Assembly (NCBI RefSeq): GCF_012275375.1
Contig: NZ_JAAZQJ010000001.1
Coordinates: 730,732 to 794,731, forward strand
Length of the DNA: 64,000 nt
From: Dyella sp. SG609
GTDB taxonomy: Bacteria; Pseudomonadota; Gammaproteobacteria; Xanthomonadales; Rhodanobacteraceae
Direction: 5' to 3'
This document shows, piece after piece, positions 46,764 to 55,499 of this stretch. Made by a program: the position numbers and the translations under genes. The notes beneath the pieces are model-generated. The model did not search any database. It saw nothing but the letters and a program-made list of their open reading frames with translations, and had not been told where the DNA came from. Numbering within the stretch: position 1 is the stretch's first letter; each line of letters begins with the position of its first letter.

Positions 46764-47204
46764 ATGCATGCATCGCTCCGCCCCCGTCTTCGTCTTCGTG
46801 CGCAGCGCGGCATCGTACTGATCGATGCCATGGTCGCCGTGGTCATTTTTTCCATCGGCGTGCTCGGCATGGTGGCGCTGCAGGCCGCGGCCATCAAGCT
46901 GTCGGGCGACGCCAAATATCGCTCCGACGCCGCCATGGCGACCGAACAGGTCATCGCGCAGATGTGGGCCTCCGATCCTGCCGCGCTGGCCGCCAATTTC
47001 AGGAGCCCGGAAGGCGCGGCCTATAAAACCTGGAAGGACACGGTCACCCGGCTCACCGCGCAGAGCGGCTTGCCCGGCGCCGGCGGCAAGCCGCCGACGA
47101 TCGAGGTGAACGCGGACAACATCGTGACCGTCACCGTCTATTGGCAGGCGCCCGGCGATCCGGCCTATCACCGCTACGTGTCCACCACTCATGTCGCACG
47201 TTGA
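46764..47204 (+). CDS. pilV: minor pilin PilV
   Basis: A 146-residue prepilin with the signal QRGIVLIDAMVAVVIFSIGV; the +5 acid is Asp instead of Glu, and the residue after the cleavage Gly is Ile. The body has the PilV landmarks (GMVALQAAAIKLSGDAKYRS, ATEQVIAQMW, VTVYWQAPGDPAYHRYV). It starts 4 bases after the previous stop and overlaps pilW by 14 bases. Confidence 0.85.
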   Translation: MHASLRPRLRLRAQRGIVLIDAMVAVVIFSIGVLGMVALQAAAIKLSGDAKYRSDAAMATEQVIAQMWASDPAALAANFRSPEGAAYKTWKDTVTRLTAQSGLPGAGGKPPTIEVNADNIVTVTVYWQAPGDPAYHRYVSTTHVAR

Positions 47205-48375
47205 GCAGTCGTCCATCGAACCAAGGCGCCCCATGCGGAACCTCGAACGCCGCGGCGGCAGCGCCGCCGCCTATTGCACGGGCCTGTCGCTGGTCGAGCT
47301 GATGGTGGGCATGCTCATCAGCCTGATCTGCGTGCTGGGGATGATGTCGGCCTTCTCGGTCTACGAGGGGCGCAAGCGCACCATCACCAGCGGCAGCGAC
47401 GCGCAGCAGAACGGGCTGTATTCGATGTTCGAACTGGAGCGCCAGATCCGGACGGCCGGTTCGGGCATGACCCAGGGCTTCAACTATGGCCTGTGGGGTT
47501 GCTCGATCACCGCCTATGGCGGCAACGCCAGGAAACTGCCGAGCGCCACCGCCATGCCGGCGGCATTCGCGGCCTGGCCGTCGGCCACGCCGGTGAAGAT
47601 GCGCGCGGTGCCCTTGCTCATCGCCAGCGGCGGCAGCGACTCCGCCGGCCATGCCAGGCCCGACACGCTGGCCATCGTCGGCGGCAATCCGGCGATCACG
47701 GTATTCAGGGCCAGCGTGACCAGTGCGCCCGGCACCGCGGCCGTCACGCTGGACAACAGCTTCGGCTTCGCGGCGAACGACTATGTGCTGGCGACGACCA
47801 GCGCCGGCGAATGCTCGCTGGCCCGGATCGCCAGCGCTTCGTCGTCCGCCAGCCAGCTGACGCTGTCCGCGGCGGACACGCCGCCGACCGGGCTGGCGGC
47901 CAACGGCAATGCGTTCGACCTCGGGCCGCGGCCGGCGATCAGCCTGTATGGCGTGGATGCCGCCACCAGCACGCTGGTTGCCTACGATGCGCTCGGACGC
48001 GACGGCGCCGCGCCGGTCACCATCGCGGACGGCATCGTGCAGCTCAAGGCCTTGTACGGCGTGGACAGCGACGGCGACGACGTGGTGGATACCTGGGTCC
48101 AGCCCAGCGGCGACTGGGCCATCGACAAGCTCAGCGCCAACCAGGGCGCCGCCGCCGCGGCCTTCTCCAAGATCAAGGCGGTGCGCATCGCCGTGGTGGC
48201 GCAGAGCCTGCTGCCGGAACGCGCCACCGATTACACCGGCGCGTCGACGCTGACCTTGTTCGGCGATCTTCCCGCGGACCTGCGCTACACGGTCGGGGTG
48301 CAGCCGCAATACCGCTACAAGGTCTACGACACCGTGATCCCGATCCGCAACGCCATCATCGCCCGCCATTTCTGA
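47191..48375 (+). CDS. pilW: minor pilin PilW
   Basis: A 394-residue PilW: hydrophobic signal TGLSLVELMVGMLISLICVL preceded by a longer basic leader; then QQNGLYSMFELERQIRTAGS and GCSITAYGG typical of the family, and C-terminal YRYKVYDTVIPIRNAI. The ATG at 47191 lies inside pilV; an ATG at 47233 gives a leader closer to the usual length. It is a pilus-tip minor pilin. Confidence 0.88.
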   Translation: MSHVEQSSIEPRRPMRNLERRGGSAAAYCTGLSLVELMVGMLISLICVLGMMSAFSVYEGRKRTITSGSDAQQNGLYSMFELERQIRTAGSGMTQGFNYGLWGCSITAYGGNARKLPSATAMPAAFAAWPSATPVKMRAVPLLIASGGSDSAGHARPDTLAIVGGNPAITVFRASVTSAPGTAAVTLDNSFGFAANDYVLATTSAGECSLARIASASSSASQLTLSAADTPPTGLAANGNAFDLGPRPAISLYGVDAATSTLVAYDALGRDGAAPVTIADGIVQLKALYGVDSDGDDVVDTWVQPSGDWAIDKLSANQGAAAAAFSKIKAVRIAVVAQSLLPERATDYTGASTLTLFGDLPADLRYTVGVQPQYRYKVYDTVIPIRNAIIARHF

Positions 48376-48383
48376 GCCCGTCC

Positions 48384-48974
48384 ATGACCGCCCACATCAC
48401 CCGTACGGGGCCGGGCAACCGGCCAGGCCGCCAGCGCGGCGTCATCTCCACGGTCATCGCCGTCATCGTGCTGCTGATCACGCTGATGGCCGCGGTCGCG
48501 CTGATGCGTTCGGTGGATACCGGCAACAGCATCGCGGGCCGCCTCGGCTTCAAGCAGCAGGTCACGCAGGAGGCCGAACTGGCCTACCAGGATGCGGTGG
48601 CCGGCGCGGCCGCCTATCTCGGGCAGGCCGGCGAGGCCGACAAGGCGGATATCGGTTACTACGCCACGCCGCAGGCCAGCGATGCCCGCGGCATACCCAC
48701 GGCGCTGATCGCCAGCACCGCCGGCAAGCGGCTGCAGGCGCCGGACACCAAGGACGACATCCGCTACACGGTCGAACGGCTTTGCCCTCAGGCCGGTCCT
48801 GCCTTGACCGTCGCGCCCAATGCCTGCCTCGTGCCCGCGGCGACGATCAACGGCGGTTCGACGTCCGGCAACCAGGGCGGATTCGGCTCGGGCGCGCAGG
48901 CGGCCTACCGCCTGACCGTCCGGGTCGAAGGACCCAAGCATGCGGTCAGCTATGTGCAGACCATCATGCGCTGA
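48384..48974 (+). CDS. pilX: minor pilin PilX
   Basis: A 196-residue protein with QRGVISTVIAVIVLLITLMA as prepilin-like segment and no +5 Glu, as in PilX proteins, followed by the ALMRSVDTGNSIAGRLGFKQ helix characteristic of PilX N-termini. It starts 8 bases after pilW. The C-terminus has two Cys (CPQ, CLVP) that may pair. Confidence 0.85.
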   Translation: MTAHITRTGPGNRPGRQRGVISTVIAVIVLLITLMAAVALMRSVDTGNSIAGRLGFKQQVTQEAELAYQDAVAGAAAYLGQAGEADKADIGYYATPQASDARGIPTALIASTAGKRLQAPDTKDDIRYTVERLCPQAGPALTVAPNACLVPAATINGGSTSGNQGGFGSGAQAAYRLTVRVEGPKHAVSYVQTIMR

Positions 48975-49058
48975 CCGCCGGCGGCGCTTCGCCACGCTCG
49001 AACCACGGTGTCCGCGCGCGGGCACACGCATCGCCCATCACGAACCATGGGGAAAGCC

Positions 49059-52000
49059 ATGATTAGTCTTCTTCGCCCGCTCGCTGTTTCGCGCACCGGC
49101 GGCCTGCTGCTGGCGCTGGCGCTGACTTCGATGGCCGGAGCGGCCGCGGCCGATACGCCGCTGGCGAACCTCCCCATCGGCACCGCTTCCACCGTGCCCG
49201 CCAACATGATCCTGGCATTGTCGGTCGAATACCCCACCGGCACCGTGGCGGCGTACAAAAGCACCACCTACGACTACACGTTTCCCTACCTGGGATATTT
49301 CGACAGCGGCAAGTGCTACGACTACGACGAGACCAAGCAATGGTTCACGCCGACGCGGTTCACCGTTTCGGCGTCCGGAAGCTGCATCAGCGGAGGCAAG
49401 AAGGCGCATTGGAGCGGCAACATGCTCAACTGGGCGACGATGACCGCGCTCGATGAGTTCCGCCAGAGCCTGACCGGCGGCAATCGCAGCGTCGACAGCC
49501 ACTCCGCCACCGTGCTGCTGCGCTCCAACCTCAACAGCCAGAGCTACGTCGGCAATTTCCCGGACCGCTCGCTGAGCGGCGCGCTCGCCGCCGCGACGGT
49601 GGGCGACGACAAGTTCAACAACGCCACTGTCTATCTGCGCTCGGCCGGGCAGGGCTCGTCCTTCCTGATTTCCGACAACGCCAACTTCAGCACCGACAAC
49701 CAGGGCAAGGTGGCCACCTACGTCGCCGCGGTGCGCGTGTGCGTCGAGGGCAGGCTGGAGAGCAACTGCAACTCCGCGCACAAAGCCACGGACTATCCCA
49801 ACGCGGGCAGGTACAACAAGCCGGAAGGCCTGATCCAGCAGAACTTCTCCAAGATCCGCGTCGGTGCGGCCGGCTACGCCTTCGTGCAGGGCGACGGGCC
49901 CGCCAATGGCGCGGTGCGCGCGCTGATCCACGACAACGGCCCCACCGCGTACAACGGCAACGGCGCCAGGAGCGCCAACCCGAGCGCCGAATGGGATGGC
50001 GACACCGGCATCTTCGCCGCCAATCCGGATGCGGCCAACGGCAAGGGCAGGGCGCCCGGCGGCGGCGACGCCAGCACGACCGGCGCGATCAACTATCTCA
50101 ATAAATTCGGCTACGACAACGGCTACGAGCTGTACGACACGCTCGGCGATCTGTACTGGGCATCGCTGGCCTACCTGATGCACGTGAAGCTGGACGACAG
50201 CTACACCAAGGGTATTTCCGCGACGAACAGCATGGACGTGGGTTTCCCCGTCTATGGCGGCCTGCTTCCCGATCCGATCGCCTATACCTGCCAGGCCAAT
50301 GCCATCGTCACCATCGGCGACTCGCATACCTGGTACGACACGCGCGTGCCCAGCTCGGGCGGGCCGACGCCGAGTTCGGCCGTGCGCGGCGCACTGGCGC
50401 CGGTCAACGGAGCCGATGCGGCTGCCTATGTCGACAAGCTGGGCAATCTGCCGCTGATCGAAACCGCGCCCAAGGTCACCATGGCGAGCCTGTTCGGTCC
50501 GAACGTCCGGCTCAGCACCAAGCTGGCTCCGAACGGCACGGGCGACTCCACCTACAACATGGCGGGCCTGGCGTATTTCGCCCACATCAGCGATATCCGC
50601 GCCGATCTGAGCGCCAAGCAGACGGTGGATACCTACACCGTGGACGTGCTGGAGCCGGGCCCGTATGACGGCACGGCCGGCGCGGAGATCTACAATCCTT
50701 CCCGATTCAACTGGTGGCCTTTTGCGGGGCCCAACATGTACTGGCTCGCCGCCAAGTACGGCGGCTTCGACGACGTCAACGGCGACGGCATTCCCGCCAA
50801 CGTGCTGACCTGGCATACCAACAGCACCACGGCGGCCGGCAACGATCTTCGTCCGGACAATTATTTTCCCGGCAATCGCCCGGATCTGATCCAGGCCGGA
50901 CTGGCGCAGATCTTCAAACGGGTGTCCGATACCTCGCAGAGCGCGGCGGGTCCGGGCGTCACTTCCACGCGCGTACTCACCAATGTGGCGGCTGGCGCGA
51001 CCAAGGGCCCGTACTACTCGCCGGTGAGCGGCTTCCCCGTCTACACGGTCAGCTACGCGCCCAGCAACTGGACGGGCGAAGTTTCAGGCTTCGTCGCCAC
51101 GGCGAAGCTGCCCGGCGACGTCACGGCGGTCACCGGCAGCCCGAGCTGGAGCGCACAGGCGAAGCTCGACGCGCTGGCGCACGCGGTCGATGCGGCCGGC
51201 GCCAAGCATGGTTGGGACACGGGGCGGCGCATCATCACCTCCAACGGCCGCGCCGGCGTCGCTTTTCGCTACGGCTCGCTCGGCTCCAGCCAGCAGAGCC
51301 AGCTCAGCAGCGACCAGGTCAACTACCTGCGCGGCGACCAGAGCAACGAAGGCGCGGCCTTCCGCGTGCGCCAGCACATCCTCGGCGACATCGTCCATTC
51401 CGAAGCGGTGCTGGTGCAGGATGCCTTGTCGCCGAAGTACAGCGAGGCGTCCAACCCCGGCTATGCGGCCTTTGCCCAGTCCGCGGCGAGCCGCGCTCCG
51501 GTGGTTTACGTCGGCGCCAACGACGGCATGCTGCATGCCTTTGCCGCGGATTTCTCCAGCGCCACCACGACCAACCCGGTTACCGGCGGCGGCAGCGAGC
51601 TGTTCGCCTATGTACCGGCGCTGCTCTACAAGGGGCCCAGCGGCAACGCGCAGGTCGATGGACTGGCGGCGCTGAGCAATCTCAACGGCGTCAGCAGCAA
51701 TAACTTCGCGCATCATTTCTATGTCGACCAGACGCCGCAGGCGGCCGACGCGGACTTCGCCTTCACCGCCACCTCTTCCGGCAGCCCGCCGGCGTCCGCC
51801 ACCGCCGGCACGGCGAACTGGCACACCATGCTGGTCGGGGGACTCGGCAAGGGCGGCAAGGGTTATTACGCCCTGGACGTGACCACCGTGCCGTCCGCCA
51901 TCGATGCGGTCAGCAGCAGCGCCGCCACCGAAACGGCGCTGGCCAGCGGCAAGGTGCTGTGGGAATTCACCGACAGCGACATGGGCTTTTCCTATGGCAA

Positions 52001-52967
52001 GCCGGTCGTGGCGAAAACCCGCAAGTACGGCTGGGTGGTTCTGCTGACGTCGGGCTACAACAACGCTTCGGGCCACGGCCATCTGTACGTCGTCAACGCC
52101 AGGACCGGCGCGCTGCTCGAAACGCTCGACACTCCGGATGCCGGCACGCCGGGCAATCCGAGCGGCCTGGCCCAGGCGACCGCTTTCACCCGGGACGTCA
52201 CCGACAACACGGTCGAGCAGGTCTATGCGGGCGACTTGCTGGGCAACGTGTGGCGTTTCGATCTTTCCGGCACGGATGCTTATCCCAAGCCCACCTTGCT
52301 GGCGACCTTGACGGATGGCAGCAAGGCGCAGCCGGTCACCACGGCTCCGCGCGTGGAACTGGACATCAACGCCTCGGGCCTGGGCACGCGCCGCTGGGTC
52401 TTCGTCGGCACGGGCAAGGCGCTGGACGCGAGCGATCTGTCGGACTCGCAGCAGCAGACCATGTACGCCCTGCGCGATGGCGACACCGTCGCGCCCTCGG
52501 CGGCCACCTCGCCGATCACGCGCGCGGACCTGCAGCGGATCGCCGACATGACCAAGGGCGCGACCATCGCCGACTCGGCCAAGGGCTGGTACTACGACCT
52601 GACCGGTTCGGCCGGCGCCAACGGCGGCTCGGAGCGCATCGTGGCCGATCCGGATGCAGCGGCAGGCACCTTCACCGTGGCCTGGGCCACCATGACGCCG
52701 TCGTCGGATCCGTGCTCCCTGCAAGGCAATATCTACGCCGCGAATTTCGGCACCGGACAGTCCGCGCTGCTGGACGCAGCGGGCAACGTGGTGAAATCGC
52801 TGACCACCGAATCGGCACCCACCAAGCTGCAGGAAGTGAAACTGCCCAACGGCAACCTGGCGCTGCTGTACGGCCAGGCGGGATTGCCGCCGCAGGTGGC
52901 ACGCATGCGCCAGGGCACCTCAGGCAACGGTATCCAGCGGGTCAACTGGCGCGAGGTGCTGGAATAA
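49059..52967 (+). CDS. pilY1: type IV pilus tip adhesin/biogenesis factor PilY1
   Basis: A 1302-residue PilY1 with a signal peptide (LLLALALTSMAGAAAADT). The N-terminal half starts with PANMILALSVEYPTGTVA and TYDYTFPYLGYFDSGKCYDY. A calcium-type loop DDVNGDGIP lies near residue 573. The C-terminal half is the conserved beta-propeller (VVYVGANDGMLHAFAADFS, YYALDVTT, YAGDLLGNVWRFDLSG). PilY1 caps the pilus together with PilV-W-X and acts in adhesion, surface sensing and extension/retraction control. The ATG at 49059 was chosen for its GGGGAAA site and the signal peptide. A GC-rich hairpin follows the stop. Confidence 0.92.
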   Translation: MISLLRPLAVSRTGGLLLALALTSMAGAAAADTPLANLPIGTASTVPANMILALSVEYPTGTVAAYKSTTYDYTFPYLGYFDSGKCYDYDETKQWFTPTRFTVSASGSCISGGKKAHWSGNMLNWATMTALDEFRQSLTGGNRSVDSHSATVLLRSNLNSQSYVGNFPDRSLSGALAAATVGDDKFNNATVYLRSAGQGSSFLISDNANFSTDNQGKVATYVAAVRVCVEGRLESNCNSAHKATDYPNAGRYNKPEGLIQQNFSKIRVGAAGYAFVQGDGPANGAVRALIHDNGPTAYNGNGARSANPSAEWDGDTGIFAANPDAANGKGRAPGGGDASTTGAINYLNKFGYDNGYELYDTLGDLYWASLAYLMHVKLDDSYTKGISATNSMDVGFPVYGGLLPDPIAYTCQANAIVTIGDSHTWYDTRVPSSGGPTPSSAVRGALAPVNGADAAAYVDKLGNLPLIETAPKVTMASLFGPNVRLSTKLAPNGTGDSTYNMAGLAYFAHISDIRADLSAKQTVDTYTVDVLEPGPYDGTAGAEIYNPSRFNWWPFAGPNMYWLAAKYGGFDDVNGDGIPANVLTWHTNSTTAAGNDLRPDNYFPGNRPDLIQAGLAQIFKRVSDTSQSAAGPGVTSTRVLTNVAAGATKGPYYSPVSGFPVYTVSYAPSNWTGEVSGFVATAKLPGDVTAVTGSPSWSAQAKLDALAHAVDAAGAKHGWDTGRRIITSNGRAGVAFRYGSLGSSQQSQLSSDQVNYLRGDQSNEGAAFRVRQHILGDIVHSEAVLVQDALSPKYSEASNPGYAAFAQSAASRAPVVYVGANDGMLHAFAADFSSATTTNPVTGGGSELFAYVPALLYKGPSGNAQVDGLAALSNLNGVSSNNFAHHFYVDQTPQAADADFAFTATSSGSPPASATAGTANWHTMLVGGLGKGGKGYYALDVTTVPSAIDAVSSSAATETALASGKVLWEFTDSDMGFSYGKPVVAKTRKYGWVVLLTSGYNNASGHGHLYVVNARTGALLETLDTPDAGTPGNPSGLAQATAFTRDVTDNTVEQVYAGDLLGNVWRFDLSGTDAYPKPTLLATLTDGSKAQPVTTAPRVELDINASGLGTRRWVFVGTGKALDASDLSDSQQQTMYALRDGDTVAPSAATSPITRADLQRIADMTKGATIADSAKGWYYDLTGSAGANGGSERIVADPDAAAGTFTVAWATMTPSSDPCSLQGNIYAANFGTGQSALLDAAGNVVKSLTTESAPTKLQEVKLPNGNLALLYGQAGLPPQVARMRQGTSGNGIQRVNWREVLE

Positions 52968-52977
52968 GGCGCAAGCG

Positions 52978-53011
52978 GCGGCGGCCCGCACTGCCGCAGC
53001 GCGGCCGCCGC
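52978..53011. terminator. GC-rich hairpin after pilY1
   Basis: GCGGCGGCC and GGCCGCCGC (9-bp stem) separated by 16 bases, beginning 10 bases after the pilY1 stop. There is no T-run, so the terminator assignment is weak. Confidence 0.35.
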
Positions 53012-53113
53012 GCCATGCGCGGTGGCCGTGCGCCATGCCGAGCGCCGCCCTCGCTACTGTCATTTCGGGCCAATCTGCGCGGCCAACCGCGCTCGCCATT
53101 TTCAGGAAAGTAT

Positions 53114-53134
53114 TTTGTAACTTTGCGTTATAAA
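53114..53134. promoter_or_regulatory. diverged operator-like dyad in front of the GDPD remnant
   Basis: TTTGTAAC-N5-GTTATAAA, an 8-5-8 dyad with 7 of 8 matching positions. It stands at the same relative place as TTAATCAC-N5-GTGATAAA in the parallel promoter region of the intact GDPD gene (60903). The surrounding sequence (TTTCGGGCCAATCTGCGCGG versus TTCAGGCCAATTTTCGGCGC) also corresponds. Confidence 0.4.
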
Positions 53135-53205
53135 TATAGCGGCATCGGACGCGCCCGAAGCAGCGGGCCGGCTGGACGCAATAACGCAATTACTTTCTGA
53201 AGGGT

Positions 53206-53283
53206 GGATATGAAAAGGCGCTCGGAACGCTCGATGACCTGCAAAAGAAGTATCTCCGCAACGGGACCTGCCTGATGCAATAG
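53206..53283 (+). pseudogene. remnant of a GDPD-family phosphodiesterase gene
   Basis: A 78-bp relic whose reading frame ends LDDLQKKYLRNGTCLMQ-stop, matching the last residues of the intact GDPD at 61009 (LDDLQKKNLRNGNYLMQ-stop). On its left it keeps the start region of that gene (GGTGGATATGAAAA versus GGACGGATATGAAA). About 1.15 kb between them is deleted. The flanking 5' and 3' regions also correspond to those of the intact copy. Confidence 0.75.
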
Positions 53284-53385
53284 CGGCTTCCCGTTTCTTT
53301 CGACGCCGGTGCGCTGCCGCGGAAGCTCCGGAGCGGCGCACTTCCGTACACGCACTTTTTGCGGAAATCATCCCGGGTTCCCCCT

Positions 53386-54264
53386 ATGTCCAGCCATCGC
53401 GCCTTGTTTTCGCTATTCGTAAGTGCATCACTGGTTGTCGTTTCCACGGCGGTGCTTTCGGGCACCGGGAAGGATGCCGTCGTGCTGTCCATCGGCAAGG
53501 AACAATGGACTTCAAGCCAGTTCCGGCAGCTCATGGACAGCACCCCGCCGCAGATAAAAACGGCGGCCGTCGACGACCCGGCGGCCTTCGCCAAAAAGTT
53601 TTCCGAAATGCATCTGCTGGCGAGCCTGGCCGCATCGCGGCATCTGGAAAACGATCCGGATATCCGACGCAAGATCGAGTGGCTTCGCCAGGGGGTGCTT
53701 GCCAATGCCGCCCGCGATGAGCTCTATCGCACCGCACAGGTAAGCGACGATGAGGCGAAGCGCTATTACGATGCGCATGCCGGCGACTTCGTCGACTACA
53801 CCTTGCAGCACGTGGTGATCCGCTACCACGCGTCCGACATCCCGCTGCGGCAGGGGCAGCAGGACATCGGCGAGGCCGAGGCTCGCGCGCAATCCGAAGA
53901 GCTGCGCAAGCAGCTGATGGCCGGCAAGGACTTCTCGGCCATCGTCGAGCAGCACACCGACGATCTCAGTTCCAAGGCCGACGATGGTGTGCTGCCGGAA
54001 ACGGCTTCGCGCAATCTCCTGCCCGAGATCGCGCTGGGCATCGCCAAGCTGAAGGAGGATGAAATTTCCCAGCCGATCAGGACGACCTTCGGTTATCACC
54101 TCGTGCGCGTCATGAAGCGCTCGCAGAATACGTTCGAGGATGCGAAGCCTCATATCGTGATTCTGCTGAAGAACGAAGAAGTCACCCGGCAGATCGAGGC
54201 CTTGAAGCAAGCCCATCCGACGACCTTCGATGCCGCTCTTCTTGGCCATGCTCCAGGCGGGTGA
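53386..54264 (+). CDS. parvulin-type (PpiC) peptidyl-prolyl isomerase, exported
   Basis: A 292-residue SurA/PpiC-like protein. The N-terminal hydrophobic segment (LFSLFVSASLVVVSTAVLSG) is an export signal or anchor. A helical chaperone-like part follows (FAKKFSEMHLLASLAASRHL, EWLRQGVLANAARDEL). The parvulin domain is at ~140-260 (YTLQHVVIRYHASDIPL, LMAGKDFSAIVEQHTDD, ISQPIRTTFGYHLVRVMKR). It likely folds exported proteins. A near-identical copy at 62330 has a nonsense codon, so this is the functional copy. It sits directly behind the GDPD remnant, suggesting the original order GDPD-PPIase. It converges on the ROK gene. Confidence 0.85.
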   Translation: MSSHRALFSLFVSASLVVVSTAVLSGTGKDAVVLSIGKEQWTSSQFRQLMDSTPPQIKTAAVDDPAAFAKKFSEMHLLASLAASRHLENDPDIRRKIEWLRQGVLANAARDELYRTAQVSDDEAKRYYDAHAGDFVDYTLQHVVIRYHASDIPLRQGQQDIGEAEARAQSEELRKQLMAGKDFSAIVEQHTDDLSSKADDGVLPETASRNLLPEIALGIAKLKEDEISQPIRTTFGYHLVRVMKRSQNTFEDAKPHIVILLKNEEVTRQIEALKQAHPTTFDAALLGHAPGG

Positions 54265-54303
54265 ACCTGGCCCGCGGGAAGCCCGGGGCGGGATGGAGCG
54301 GCT

Positions 54304-55467
54304 TCAATGAAAGAAGCATTCCTTGAACGGCAGGCTCGCCGCGCCCAAGGCCACCGCATCGAACGGCGCCTCCGCCAGCACGATTGACGGTTGCGGGCGC
54401 GCGCGCCCGCGCCGCGACACATTGTCGATGGCGATGCGCGGCATCAGCCGCTGTGCGAGATCCGTCGGAATGCGCCCGCCCAGCACCACGGCCTGCGGAT
54501 CGACGATGGCGACCACCGCCGAGGCGATCACCGAAAGCCCCGGCGCCACGCGTTCGATCCAGCGCTCGATCGCGGGCCAGCGCGGGTCGTAGTGCTCGAC
54601 CAGCGCCTGGATGTCGGCCAGCGCCACGCCATCCTTCACCAGCATCGCGCGCAGCGTTTCCAGCGCGGCGCGTTCCAGCCCCAGCGCCGGCAGCATGCCG
54701 GCGAATTCACCCGCATTGCCATGCGCGCCGCGCGCGCAGCGGCCGTCCATGATCAGGCCGCCGCCGAAGCCGTGGCCGAAATAAAAGTAGGCGAAGTCGC
54801 GATAGCGATGCCCCACGCCATGCAGGCTTTCGCCGATGGCGGCGACACTGCCGTCGTTGTCCAGCCATACCGGATGGCCCATCGCGTCGGCGAGCAGGGC
54901 ATCTACCTCGAGCAGCGCCAAACCTTCCAAAGGATCGGGCGGATTGACCTTGGAGCCGTCGCCGACGAAGAAGCCGGTCAGGCCCAGGCCCACGCCGAAC
55001 ACGCTGTCCTCGTCCACCTCGCTCTTGCGCAGCAGCCGCTCGGCCAGCGTGCGGATCCGCCGCAGCAGCGCGGCGCGACCGGTGGCGCGCATCGGCTCCT
55101 GGTGCTGGCCGAGCACGTTGCCGGCGAAATCCATCAGCGCCAGCGCGATCGAATCGGTGGTGATCGATACGCCGATCGCATGCGCATAGCCAGGCACCAG
55201 GGTCACCGCCGCGGCCGGTTTGCCGCGCCCTTGCGAGCGCGTTTCGCCCAGCTCCAGCATGCCGCGATCGACCAGCTCGTCGACCAGCCGCATCACGGAC
55301 TGCGCGGTAAGACCGGTGGCGCGTACCAGGTCGGCGCGCGTGGTGGTGCCGAGGCGGCGCACCAGGTCGAGCAGGTCGCGCTCGTTGGCGGAGACAGCGA
55401 CGCCGCTGTCGGCATCGCGCAGGAAGTCCGGATGCAGCTGGCGGGCGAACGGCGTGGGTGCGGCCAT
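54304..55467 (-). CDS. ROK-family transcriptional regulator (NagC/XylR-like)
   Basis: A 387-residue ROK regulator. The N-terminal winged helix (LGTTTRADLVRATGLTAQSV, MRLVDELVDRGMLELGE) is followed by the sugar-kinase-like ROK domain: AIGVSITTDSIALALMDFAG, VGLGLTGFFVGDG, WLDNDGSVAAIGES, YFGHGFGGGLIMDG and GAHGNAGEFAGML. The zinc-binding CxCGxxGC motif is absent. It should bind a sugar or sugar phosphate and repress the operon in which it is the last gene. Two 8-5-8 dyads in front of the TonB receptor and GDPD genes are plausible operators (inference). Its start is 32 bases after the MFS gene's stop. Confidence 0.88.
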   Translation of the reverse strand: MAAPTPFARQLHPDFLRDADSGVAVSANERDLLDLVRRLGTTTRADLVRATGLTAQSVMRLVDELVDRGMLELGETRSQGRGKPAAAVTLVPGYAHAIGVSITTDSIALALMDFAGNVLGQHQEPMRATGRAALLRRIRTLAERLLRKSEVDEDSVFGVGLGLTGFFVGDGSKVNPPDPLEGLALLEVDALLADAMGHPVWLDNDGSVAAIGESLHGVGHRYRDFAYFYFGHGFGGGLIMDGRCARGAHGNAGEFAGMLPALGLERAALETLRAMLVKDGVALADIQALVEHYDPRWPAIERWIERVAPGLSVIASAVVAIVDPQAVVLGGRIPTDLAQRLMPRIAIDNVSRRGRARPQPSIVLAEAPFDAVALGAASLPFKECFFH

Positions 55468-55499
55468 GAGCGTGTAGCGAATCCTTCGGGTCAACGGAC

